From Sipunculus nudus (lineage: Eukaryota > Annelida > Sipuncula > Golfingiida > Sipunculidae): 64,000 nt of DNA. The translations under genes and the position numbers were made by a program. Where the stretch lies: assembly GCA_026874595.1 (NCBI GenBank), contig CM049311.1, positions 42,597,676-42,661,675 on the forward strand, given 5' to 3'. The notes beneath the pieces were generated by a model. It was not told the DNA's origin. It ran no database searches and saw only the letters and a program-made list of their open reading frames with translations. This document shows, in pieces, positions 45,780-57,235 of this stretch (position 1 is its first letter; the number at the start of each line of letters is the position of its first letter).

Positions 45780-47330
45780 TAGTTTCGACCATGGTAACCA
45801 TGGTAACCGCAGATTTCAGTCAAATACACATGGGAAAAAAAGGCCTTGGAATGACGATTAAAATAAGCTATAGTTTAATTTAAAGATTTTTATGACCTTG
45901 ACCTTTGACTTTTATTGACCAAAAACAATAGGCTTCCAGGACTTTTGGTTATTCATCAACTCAATAAGGTTGAAAGCGATTGGTGCAAAATTGCGACCTG
46001 AAGAGCGCACACAGACAAATACACGAACAAACAATACGACCATAGGTCGAGCGCTGCCGGAAGTTGAAATGACAGACAGACGTTCAGACAGAACATATTT
46101 TTGGCTTTCTATCAAATGAATGACTCGCAAAGCGATTGCTGAGAAGCTGTGGCCTGTAGAATGACATATCAGACAAAAGAACAAGCAAGCAGACAAAGCT
46201 GACAACAACCGACAAACGGACAGACATAATGACACACTGACACATTTAAGATAACAGAGGACTGGATAACCATATGGAGAAAGTATTTAGAAACAAAATT
46301 ATTTATATATATATATATATATATTGCCAAAACATGATATGTTGCAGTGGTTCGAATGCAGCGCCCCCTAGCGGCCATATTCGGAAATGAAAAAAAAAAC
46401 ACTTTCGAGATATTAGTGTATGACATAAGCTGTATATTAGTTTGAAAAGGATTCCTGCAAAACTGTAAAATGCTATATGTGAGACGCTAGAACCAGCAAG
46501 CAGGCGAGGACAACTGAAAAAAAAAACCCAGACAGACATACTGACAAAGTGACACAAGCCTGAGATCAGATGACTTAATCAGGTTATGGAGAAGACACAG
46601 AGAAAGAAAATAAGCTATACTTTCTGTAATTGAGGTTTATAGTTTTTGTGATATGGCCAAACATTGATATTTTGCCGAGGTTTGAGTGCAGCGCCCCCTT
46701 GCGGCCATATCCTGAAAATGAAAAATTCCTTTCGAGATATTAGTGTCAGACATTAGCTGTACCAGTTTCAAAAGGATTCCTCTAAAAAGGTTTGCCTGGA
46801 GAACGTTATATTCGAGACAAAAACCAGCAAGCAGGCAAATTGAGGAGAACTGACAAACAGGCAGACACACAGACACAGTGACACAAGATTGAGACCAGAT
46901 GACTTACTTATGTTATGGAAATGACCTAGAGGAACATAATCAGCTATAGTTTCTGTTATTGAGGTTTATCATTTTGAAGATATGGCCAAAAATGATGTGT
47001 TCGGGAGGTTTGAGTGCAGCGCCCGCTAGCGGCCATATCCTGAAAATGAAAAATCCATTTCGAGTTATTTGTGTAAGACAAAGATTTATCAGTTTCAAAA
47101 TGATTCCTGCATACTTATGGACTCTATAGGCTAAGCGATATCTCGAAATATCTCTTATGATGAGATATTGTCCGAGATATTGCGAGACTTGTAATATAAT
47201 CAAATATCACTACTTGTATGCTACCTGATGCAAAATAAAAACTGGACCTCTGTAGCTTTAAAACTTACAAAGTAAGAAAAATAAGACCCCTGATTTTCAA
47301 ATTGTCGACAATTTAATATTGAAACAGTGT
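45780..47330 (-). repeat. Family-C array, reversed
   Basis: Successive units of about 340-380 bp contain AGCGCCCCCTAGCGGCC-type motifs (46360, 46690, 47018), TTTCGAGATATTAGTGT, CAAAAGGATTCCTGCAAAA and ACAGACAGACATACTGACA. The left end has CCATGGTAACCATGGTAACC (45789) and ACCTTGACCTTTGAC (45896). A short (TA)n tract lies at 46303-46324. The array is interrupted by the Tx1-like LINE and continues at 53750. Confidence 0.7.
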
Positions 47331-47720
47331 TGAGTGATACTAAGTTTCAAATCCTCTCTTTAAATGTAAGAGGAATAAGGAATTAAATAAAAGAAGACAG
47401 GTGTTTAATTGGCTGGTAAATCATAATTCATATATCTCTTATGATGAGATATTGTCCGAGATATTGCGAGACTTGTAATATAATCAAATAACACTACTTG
47501 TATGCTACCTGATGCAAAAAAAAAAAACTGGACCCCTGTAGTTTTAAAACTTACAAAGTAAGAAAAATAAGACCCCTGATTTTCAAATTGTCGGCAATTT
47601 AATATTGAAACAGTGTTGAGTGATACTAAGTTTCAAATCCTCTCTTTAAATGTAAGAGGAATAAGGAATTAAATAAAAAGAAGACAGGTGTTTAATTGGC
47701 TGGTAAATCATAATTCATAT
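47151..47720. repeat. 284-bp direct duplication at the LINE 5' junction
   Basis: TCTCTTATGATGAGATATTG starts at 47151 and again at 47435. The two copies differ at only a few sites, for example an A-tract length and TGTCGACA versus TGTCGGCA. Each copy contains the last part of family C and the first LINE codons, so the duplication happened after the LINE inserted and is fairly recent. Confidence 0.9.
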
Positions 47721-47803
47721 AATGGAATTTTTTTTTACAAGAATGTCATAGTAAACAACTTGATGAAATATCCTGGTCTAAGCAAATGGCGAGGTTCAAT
47801 GTA
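47336..47803 (+). pseudogene. Tx1-like LINE ORF2, start of endonuclease domain
   Basis: Frames read FQILSLNVRGIRN, the usual start of an apurinic endonuclease, followed by KRRQVFNWLVNHNSYI. Because of the duplication this occurs at about 47347 and again at about 47632; only the second copy continues into the SKWRGSM segment that meets the insertion at 47804. Stops in N*IK show decay. Confidence 0.8.
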
Positions 47804-48466
47804 GGAGAAATCCGTGTAATTTGGACCTCTTAAAGAAAATCTTCGAAAATTTTAAATATATGAAACACATAAAAATTGTAAAATCATTTTTATTGAGGAA
47901 CCTGGTACAAGAACACTTTACTGTAAAAGTAGACTTGCAAAATTAATATTACCGACTTTAAACTCAGTGACAAAAATAATTAATTCTGGTCCATATTACA
48001 CACTCTGAATGTAATATGGACCACATAAAAGTGTAATTTGGACCATTACCTCAACAGATTCAAATAAAGTTAATATCCACTTCAAATGCAGAAATATTAT
48101 TTTATACTCTTAAATGACCAATAATGAAGAAAAACATATATCTAAGCATAAAAGCCAAACATGTTTTCCAATTTATCATGAAAGAAAAAGAGTTATAAAA
48201 CACATATCGTCGATAATATTAACTGTAAATACAGCTTGCATGGAGGAAAAAAAATTAAGAGACAGAACATAATACTACAGTTACAATTGAAATTTTTAAT
48301 TTAAGTTAAAATCCCCTTCAAAACGGAAATGTTATTTTAACACATTTATTTACCTATATATGCACGAAGAAGAACATGTTTTCTATTTATTCCTCAATGT
48401 GTGTGCACTCTCCTGTACAGGACTGTAATAGACTATACCCCCTCCCCATATCAACCCCATATATGC

Positions 48467-48469
<3 letters not shown>

Positions 48470-48518
<49 letters not shown>
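48470..48518. repeat. (TA)n microsatellite flanking solo LTR (left)
   Basis: About 24 AT units immediately before TGTTACGG of the reversed LTR. Confidence 0.95.
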
Positions 48519-48522
<4 letters not shown>

Positions 48523-49355
48523 ACGGAACCTAATAACAACAGATCACGTAGTCGTGATGAGCATAAATTTTGTTACGGAGATAAATAAAAGTCAGATTCT
48601 GTAACATTAGGCAGCATTAAATGTCTAGGGAATGAATAAAGAAGTCAGTGGTTTTTTTTTTGTTAACAAATAATTATAATTTTGTTAACAAATAATTATA
48701 ATTTATTCTTAAAACAATCCTAACATTACAATAAACTAAATCAATACAATTACACAGTAAAACAACAGCTTAACAGTAAAACAATACAATAACACAGTAT
48801 AATAAGTAAATTGTACAGTACCAGAGTGTCAAGATCCTAGGCTTTTCTGGCTACCACCACTGTCACAAGTCCTTTAAAACATGTAATCCAGATGAACAGT
48901 TCACGTTAATCTTCTCAGAGAATTCAATCCCGAAATCAATCTTGTTGTAATCCAAAAGTGAGAATAAAATCTGTTACCAAGTTCGAAGAATATCTCTCAG
49001 TGCTGCAATTAACGGAAAGGTCCACAAACTGACTCACACTCTTCCGTCTCCGTAGGAATATTTCTGTCTCCCCTCGGCTCTATAAACACAGCCCTCATTT
49101 ATAACTTTTTCACCCAAAGTCCAGAGACTTCTTTTTCACGAACAATCCAAAGAAGACAACAATACATAATACACACGCGCCGAAAGAACAGACCTGACAT
49201 TCCAGACTAAAACAAAGAACGCTGTGTTTCTACACCTCAAAGTTCAACCAGTACGGATTACACCGAGCGCTGTGTCTCTACACGCCATAGCAACGCCCTA
49301 CGTCTGCGCTACACGAATCAGAATGTCAACAGCGCACAATAAAAGAGACACCTGA

Positions 49356-49357
<2 letters not shown>
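48519..49357 (-). mobile_element. Ty3/Gypsy solo LTR, reversed
   Basis: It begins TGTTACGGAACCTAATAA, the inverse of the 3' end of the LTR at 15490. It also contains AATGTCTAGGGAATGAATAA, the inverse of a block at 16150-16180, and ends near GAGACACCTGAATAAA, the inverse of the LTR start. It is about 840 bp with no internal genes, so it is a solo LTR left by recombination between two LTRs or a related subfamily copy. Both flanks are (TA)n. Confidence 0.8.

Positions 49358-49359
<2 letters not shown>

Positions 49360-49413
<54 letters not shown>
49360..49413. repeat. (TA)n microsatellite flanking solo LTR (right)
   Basis: About 26 TA units with one TG interruption, directly after the LTR. Confidence 0.95.
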
Positions 49414-49513
49414 GTCGTCGGATGCCCACTTGCCATATTTGCCTTTTGCTTTCCTGGATGCCTGCGTAGTCATGTCGGCTAGTACTACCCCTTTTAATGT
49501 GCCTTCGTTTGTG

Positions 49514-49800
49514 TAAAGGAATGTTTCCATGTGCGCGTATATGCGTATGAGCGTGTATTCGCGTAAAACAATAGGTGTGTTTCCATGTGCCCGTATATGT
49601 GTATATGCGTGAACTGGCAGACGTAGGCCTATATATTTGTACAGTATAAGATGCTGAAGAAACGTCATTATACTCCGAATCCTGTGGCGATTTTCACGCA
49701 TATACGCTGACGGACACATGGAAACACCCCAGGTACAAAATCATATGAGTGATTTTTCACGCATATGCGCATATACGTGCATATGGAATCACCCGGCCCT
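49514..49800. mobile_element. TTTCCATG-core foldback element with doubled ends
   Basis: GTGTTTCCATGTGCCCGTAT at 49577 faces GGACACATGGAAACACC at 49713-49729. An outer pair, GGAATGTTTCCATGTGCGCG at 49518 and GTGCATATGGAATCACCC at 49777-49794, flanks it. CGTATATGCG and CGCATATACG words alternate between them. This is the same core motif as the Harbinger-like MITEs. Confidence 0.65.
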
Positions 49801-50290
49801 TAAGTCAATTGCAGTGTAATCTAGGAGAAGGAAGTAAATCGAATGATATTTTCCTTTGATGTGTAAAATGAATCACCTGTGTGTAATTTGGACCACCGGT
49901 CCATATTACACCATAGGGCCTGGTCCATATTACACACGGGAAGTCGATATGCAGATTTTGACCCTGACCTTATTTACATATTATTAGCCAAAATCAAATT
50001 GGCCAGTTCTAGACCCATGTTATAAAGCTGTGTAATGTTGGGACATGATGGGATCTTCATTGAATAACAGATATTTATATGCATGGAAAATAAGAACAAA
50101 CTATGAAATTAACATCTTCAATTTGAATATTCGCCAACACTTGCACCTAGCTTTCCTGCACCGTCATTGGATGCTTCAAAATGGTCGATGCTACAGTGAC
50201 GAACTTGCCTCGTTCTGGTACTATTTTCCCAAATATGGAAATTTTGGGTGTTTCAAATTACACGGTGGTCCAAATTACACGGATTTCCCC

Positions 50291-53200
50291 TATTTGTCCC
50301 ATGGAACTAACAATTCACGTGGTGTATGTATACTTGTTGGGAAAAATATTGATATTTAAGAATATGATAGGTTGATAGATACTGAGAGTAGATACATAAT
50401 TATTAAATGTGAAATCGAGGGTTTACAGTGTTTTCTTGTTAACACCTATGCACCAAATACCGAAAGCCAACAGGTCAAATTTTATAATATTATTTTTAAA
50501 ACATTTCGAAATTGAAAAATGATTCTGATGTCGAAGTTATATGGGGTGGAGATTTCAATGTACATTTAACTGAACAGGACGCCGATGGTGGAAGATTGGT
50601 TATTAAGCATAATTATGTTAAGAAAATATTACGTATAACAGTTGATTAGAATTTGTGTGATATATGGCGTATTAAACATGATGACTCTACCAAATATACT
50701 TGGCGTATGGTAACACCTCTTATTCAGAGACGACTAGATAACTTTATTTTATCGACTGAAATAAAGTCATATGTTACAAGTGGTGAAATTATATATACCT
50801 GCTGTGAATACTGCCCACTCAGCTGTGTTATTAAAAATAAATACAATTAAGGATGGAAGGAGAGGACCGTCCCATTGGTGTATGAACAATTAATGATCTG
50901 CCTAATGACAATACCTATATAAATAACATAAAACATAAAATTGATGAATGGAAGCAGATGATAAATAATGAAACTGCTCAATGTAAATGGGAAAACATAA
51001 TATCAGAGATTATACTATTACATACAGTAAAAAATAAAGCGAAGAAAAACCGAGAATATGGTGAAAATCTTGAAAAGAGAGTGGCTCAGTTTGAAAAAGA
51101 AAATAATTAATTTTACAAGTAACCCTGAAACTCATGAAATGTACTGCAATCTGAAACAAAAATTGCAGAAATATTATGATAATATTTCTTAAGGTGCGAT
51201 TGGTAGACCTTCAGCCCAGTGGTGAAAGAGGAACAAAATACTTCTTGAACCTTGAAAAACAAAATGGAAAAAGGTCTGTTATATGTGTACTGTGTCATGA
51301 TGGACAGGATGTTACTAATCAAACTGATATTATGAATGCCTTAAGACATTTTTTATTTCAAAATATCAAAAGAAAAGAAGCTATCATGAACATGAACTGA
51401 AGAGCTAATTTGAGAGCTTACCATTATGTGATAGTAAGTTAGATGTGTCAGAAGCAGAATTGTGTGGAAAATCTATAACATTGAATGAGGTTCATGCATG
51501 TTTGAAATCAATGAAAAACAAAAAAACATCTTGAAATGATGGAATAACTAAAGAATTTTACTTAATTAAGAATTTAAAGTATATCAAATCATGGAGACCT
51601 ATAAGTTTACTTAATGTTGATGCTAAAGTGATAAGTAAAATTCTTATTCATCGAATAAGGAGGCACCTCCCTTAACTGATCAAGCCCGATCAATATGCCT
51701 TTATAAAAGGAAGATATATCGGGAATCCTATTAGAATTATGTGGGATGTGCTTCGTTATACTGATGTTGAAAATATAACTGGTATAATGTTTGCAGCGGA
51801 TTGGACAGTTTTATTTGACAGTTTAGACCATGAATTTATTTTTGCAGTTTTGAGATATTTTGGATCAGCTGATTCTTTTATTAAATGGGTTTTGATATTG
51901 CAAAAATATTTTTTCCAAGCGCTGTTTTGAATAATGGGTATACAACAGGGTATTTTACGTTAGAAAGGGGAACTCGCCAAGGAGATCCACTTGCAGCGTA
52001 TATAATTATCATGGCAATAGAAATATTAGCAATAAAGGTCAGAAATTACGAAATATTCGTGGAATAGTAATCGGAAATACTGCAGTTAAAATCTGTATGT
52101 TTGCTGATGACACTACCCCATATTTGTTTAAAACTCAGAATCACTAGGCCAAGCATTCTCTGTCATGCAGACATTTGAATATTACTCTTCATTGAAATTA
52201 AATGTAACAAAATCTGAGGCTACTTGTATTGAATCTATGAAAAGTAACAGGGTCATGAGTTTATACAATTTGAAGTGGATCGACTAAACAAGGTCAGCCA
52301 TAAAAATTCTTGGAATATGGTTTTCTTATAATAAAGATATTATATTCAAGGAGAACTCAGAGAGTTGAGAACATGTCTTAGAACTACATAAACAATTTGG
52401 AAAACCATGAATCTTACAATTTATGGCAAGGCAGAAGTTGCCCGTTCACTTGGGCTTTCAAAGGTTTTGTATGTGACTAAGGTGCTAGTACCCACCCCCC
52501 CCCCCCCCCCCCACAAAGACTTTGCAAACCTTAAAGAGACTTCTGTGTGATTTTATTTGGAATGCAAGAAGACCAAAAGTTAATTACACCACAATAATCG
52601 GAAATTATGAGCGCGGGAGGTGGGGTAGGGGGGGGGGGGAGTTAAATGTGCCAGATATAGAGAGCAAAATAAGAACCCAGATGATAATGTGGGCCAGGAG
52701 ATGTCTTGAGCCACAAGAATCGGTTGTGAAGGGGATGCTTAATTTTAGACTAAGGAGTATCGGAGGTTTAAGATGTATCCGAGGCAACTTTGATATTAAT
52801 CTGCTACCAAAAACATTGCCAAACTTTTATGTGAAAATGTTAAAAATCTGGGCTGACTGTGTATCCACGGAACCACAGACGAAGATGAAATAATGTATCA
52901 ATATGTATGTAATAACAAATATGTAAAAGAAAATGGTATATCATTATATGATAAATATTTAGAAAGTCTGGGAATAAATTATGTGAAAGATTTATAAAAT
53001 ACAGATGGATCATGGAAAAGTTGGAGTACTTTTCTACAAAACAATAAAAGATGTACTTTATTAAGCCATATGTACTGGTTACAACTCAAACAGTCAATTC
53101 CAGAAAGATGAAAAATAATATACTGATGTTGAATTGGAATATGTGTATAAGGGAATCTATATGGTAACACTAGATACCGAGCTGAGGGAATTCCAATACA

Positions 53201-53655
53201 AAATTCTAAATACGTACATAATTCTTAATAAACAGTTCTATAAATGGAACATAAGTGAAACAGACAAATATTCATATTGTTTCAACTACCAGGAAAGTAT
53301 AATTTATTTATTTTTTTGAATTTATGGTGAGGAAGAACTTATATTATAAAATTCTGGCATGGCTACCCGAGTATGAATGGACCTGCCTAATATATATCAC
53401 TTTCCATTGTTATGCATGATATTTTACCTGTTAATAAAGATAAATTCCTTTTTTAATCAAATGTTATTGTTGTACAAATATATACTTTACAAACAAAGAG
53501 AGGAGAAGGAATCTTCATTATTTTCAGTATTTAAATCAAAATTGAAGGATACAGAGAGAATTGAAAGATGTATTGCAAATGGCAGAGGATTACTGAACAA
53601 GCATTATGATAAGTGGAGCAAACTAAGAAGCTTGTTTGATGAATTTAATTAAAGA
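50291..53655 (+). pseudogene. Tx1-like LINE ORF2: endonuclease, reverse transcriptase and C-terminus
   Basis: The frame resumes with LSHGTNNSRGVCILVGKNID (50297 on), the endonuclease strand typical of Tx1-like LINEs, then LVNTYAPNTES. Reverse transcriptase blocks follow in order: SICLYKRKIY-like (about 51690), FAADWTVLFDSLDHEFIFAV (51788-51848), ERGTRQGDPLAAYIIIMAIE (51964-52023) and the catalytic FADDT (52099-52113). The C-terminal region has LCDFIWNARRPKVNYTTIIG (52540 on) and LNVPDIESKIRTQ (about 52640). The last frame ends RGLLNKHYDKWSKLRSLFDE before the stop at about 53650. Numerous stops and frameshifts make it inactive. Poly-C and poly-G tracts at 52495-52512 and 52628-52639 lie inside the frame. 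Confidence 0.87.
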
Positions 53656-56600
53656 CAATGTGTGTTTGTAATGTCCTGTGATCAGTCCTGTATCATTGTA
53701 TTGTGATACTGTTGCTAGTGTATTGTATACCTATGTTGATGATGTTTGACCCAAAAAATCGCCTGTGATGAAACAAAACAGTATCACATGAAAAATTCTG
53801 TGACGAAAAAAAGACCCCTTATTTTCGATTATCATGACATTTCCCCAAATGCGTAACCATGGTTACAGCAAATTTGAGGAAGCTACTCACCAGAAGAAAT
53901 GCCTTGGAAGGACTATTATAATGAGCTACAGTTGAACTAGATACGACTACTAGTGACAAAGATATTTTTGAATATATACAAAGATATATTTTACATATGT
54001 GTAAATTTGAAAACAATTGGTGCAAAAAAGCGACCTGTAGAGCGTACACAGACAAACAAAGAGACAGGCAGACAAACATACAGAACTGACCAACATATAG
54101 ACCAAGAACAAACAAACATACAGAACTGATCAACATGCTTGTCAAAATCTTTTATTCCAGCAAGCAACAAACAGACATCCGCGACTGACCAACCTGCTTG
54201 CCGAAATCGGAGATTTCCGGCAAGCAACAAACGGAACTGACCAACATACTTGCCGAAATCTCGGAAATAAAAAGAGAAATATTGACAGACGGATGTACAG
54301 AAAAAGTAGGTCAGGGTCAGATTATTCTTTTATATAATGAAAAAAGGACAGGACAGTAAAAAGAAATACAGTTTGTGTTTTACCCTTATTTAGGTCAACA
54401 TGATTATGACAGAATATGGCCAAGTCTCCTGAGGTAAAAAAAAAGCTAGTGATTCAGATGCAGTAATAAAAATTACAATATCATTTTTAGCTATGGAGAT
54501 ATGGCACAATAATGATATATTGAAGTGTTATATATGCCGAGCCCCCTTGTGGTCACATACCAAAAATGATAGATTAATTTTGAGATATTGATGCGAAACA
54601 TAAAATATATTAGTTGAAAATGATTGCTGCAAAATTGTAGCATGTAAGGCGTCATTAAGTGAAATTTCGCAAAATCTTTTGAAGCGCCCCCTTGTGGTCA
54701 TGTTGCAAAACTTGAAAATAATGTTGTTACACCAGGTGAACTCCACGTGATGCATAAAACTACACCTCTCTAGCTTTAAAAATGACAGAGTTACAAAAGC
54801 TAAGGCAAAAGTGAAAAGAATGTTACTTTAAAAAGGTCACCATGGTAACCGCAAAATGAGGTCAAGTGTCCCCAGTAATAAGCCCGTTTATTGTAGTTTA
54901 AGATTATGAAATAAAAAATGTGACATTGGTTATAATTTTGAAGATATTGGACAAAAATTATTTTTCTGAAATGGTTCAGGCGCAGGGCCCCCTGGTGGCT
55001 ATATTCCAAAAATGAAAAATTAGCTTCAAAACATTTCCATTTAACATTCAATGTTTGGGTTTTGAAGCGATTACTTCTGAATTCGGGCCTCTAGAGCATC
55101 ATTAATAAACTCAAGCAAATATGTTGTACAGCGCCCCCTAGTGGCCATTTCCGGAAACCTGATAAAAATCTCCAAAAACTTGTAAAACGTTACATCATGC
55201 AAGAAACTAGATCTCTCTAGCTTTAAGAATGACAAAGTTAGATTTTTTTTGGTTCAAAATATTCTAATTTGGTTATAACTGTGTTACCATGGTAGCCTTA
55301 GAATGAGAAAGTTTTGCCTCAAGAAAAGATTGCATTAAATTATGAATAAAATGAGGTATATTTTATGTGGATAAAATGAGGTATATTTTATGTGGCTACG
55401 AGCATTCTTGACAAAATTTTGAAGAAAAAAACATTAGGAGGGGTATCAATGACCCTGACCTTGACCGATGATGACCCAAAACAATTTGTTTCTATTCTGG
55501 TCGATTAAATACTAACTACATAAATTTCAAAGCAATTTATTCAAAATTGTGTCCTGTAGAGTGGGGACAAATAGACAAACAGCCTGACAAACGGAACTGA
55601 CCAACATACTTGCAGAAATCTCTGATATCTGCAAGAAACAAGATTTTTAAACAGCTCGACCTTGAACTTTGACGTATTTGAATAATCCTAATAGGACTTC
55701 AAGATATCGATCCGATATATGGCAAGTGTTAGTTACAAAGCTATTCCAGCGAAAATGTGGCCTGTAAATTGATATATATATAAGATGAATGAGCAGCAAG
55801 CAGGCAAACTGAAGACAACAGACAGACATACTGACAAAGTGACGCAAAGTTGAGACCAGATGACTTGACTAGGTTATGAAGAACACCTAGAGAAAGAAAA
55901 TAAGCTACAGTTTATGTAATTAAGATTTAAAGTTTTGGAAATATGGTCAAAAAATGATATGTTGTAGTGGTTCCACTGCAGCGGCCCCCAGTGGCCATAT
56001 CCCGCAAATGAAAAATAACTTTTGAGAAGTGTCAGACATATGATGTACCAGTTTCAAAAAGAATCTTGCAAAAATATGTTTTTTAATGACCTATGACATA
56101 TATAAATAATATACATTAGACTTCCAGAACTCGTTCTGATATACAAATGTATAAGCTACGAAGTGATTCCTGCAAAACTGTTCTAGAGCAGCGCCCTGAA
56201 GTGGCTATTTTCGAAAAATGAAATTTTACTTTCGAGATATTATTATAAGATATAAGATGTACCAGTTACAAAAGGATTCCTGCAAAACTATTGTCTGTAG
56301 AATGCTTATTGTAAGACGAAAATAAATAATTGTCGTTTTTCGATGACCTTAAGCTTTAACCTATATTGCCCCAAAACAACAGGCTTCCATGACTTGTCTA
56401 CCAGCTGTGTAAGTTAAAACAGTTGCAGCAAAATTGTGGCCTGTACAGAGGGGACAGACAAACAAACTAGAACTAGACGAACATAGGTGGAGCGCTTGCC
56501 GGAAGTAGAAAAATAACAGACAGAAAGAGAGACGGTAAGACACATAACAAGTCTGTCAACCATATATAATGTTTGAGTTTTGAAGTGATAACTTCAAAAT

Positions 56601-57235
56601 TGGGGCATTTATCTAGGCCATCATAAATGGAATACTGCATAAATCGACTACCCCGCCACCTGACGGTAATTTTTGAGACCTCCCTAGTTTTCAAAATGAC
56701 AAAATTACAAAAGTAAAGATAACAATGCCAAGACATTTCCTCTAAAACAGGTCATCATGGTAATTGCAGAATGTGGTCAAGTGTACCAAGGCATAAGCCC
56801 ATTGATCCTAGTTTCAGATCCTGTAATAAAAGTTCTTATATTGTTTATAGTTTTGAAGCTATGGGACAAATATTATATGTTGAAGTGGTTCAGGCGCAGC
56901 GCCTCCTGGTGGCCATATTCATTAAATGAAAATTCTATTACGAGATATTTCTGTGCAAGATATAATGCATGAGTTATGAAGGGGTTTCTTCCCAATTTGG
57001 GCCTCTAGGGCATTATTAATGGGGTCTTATAAAATATTACTACATCGCTACCTGGCGGTGATTTCTGGAAATAAAATTGTATAATACTAATTAAACTCTA
57101 CATGATGCAATAGTCTAGATCTCTCTCGTTTAAAAATGGCAAAATTGGAAAATTATAGATATAAATGCCAGGAATTTTACTCTTAAATAGGTCACCATGG
57201 TAACTGCAGAATGAGGTCAAGTAATAAGCAATAAA
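53656..57235 (-). repeat. Family-C array, reversed, right of the LINE
   Basis: Units contain GTCACCATGGTAAC palindromes (53852, 54836, 55283, 57191), AGCGCCCCCTAGTGGCC-type motifs (54538, 54684, 54983, 55131, 55979, 56886), GACCTTGACC and TTTCGAGATATT. A family head with three degenerate hairpins lies at 54130-54275, and others near 55590 and 56490. The orientation matches 45780-47330, so one original array was split by the LINE. Confidence 0.7.

Larger units (their letters stand above)
47804..50290. mobile_element. TA-inserting TIR element with GTGTAATTTGGACC repeats
   Basis: The left end is GGAGAAATCCGTGTAATTTG then GACC; the right end is GGTCCAAATTACACGGATTT then CCCC. They are inverse except for one base. 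TA flanks both sides (47802-47803 and 50291-50292). About eight copies of the GTGTAATWTGGACC word, in both directions, lie in the terminal 250-400 bp, a likely transposase-binding array. No transposase gene is visible in the 2.5 kb. Inside are (TA)n tracts, a Gypsy solo LTR and a TTTCCATG element. The TA duplication suits Tc1/mariner-like superfamilies, but the ends are not recognised. Confidence 0.88.
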
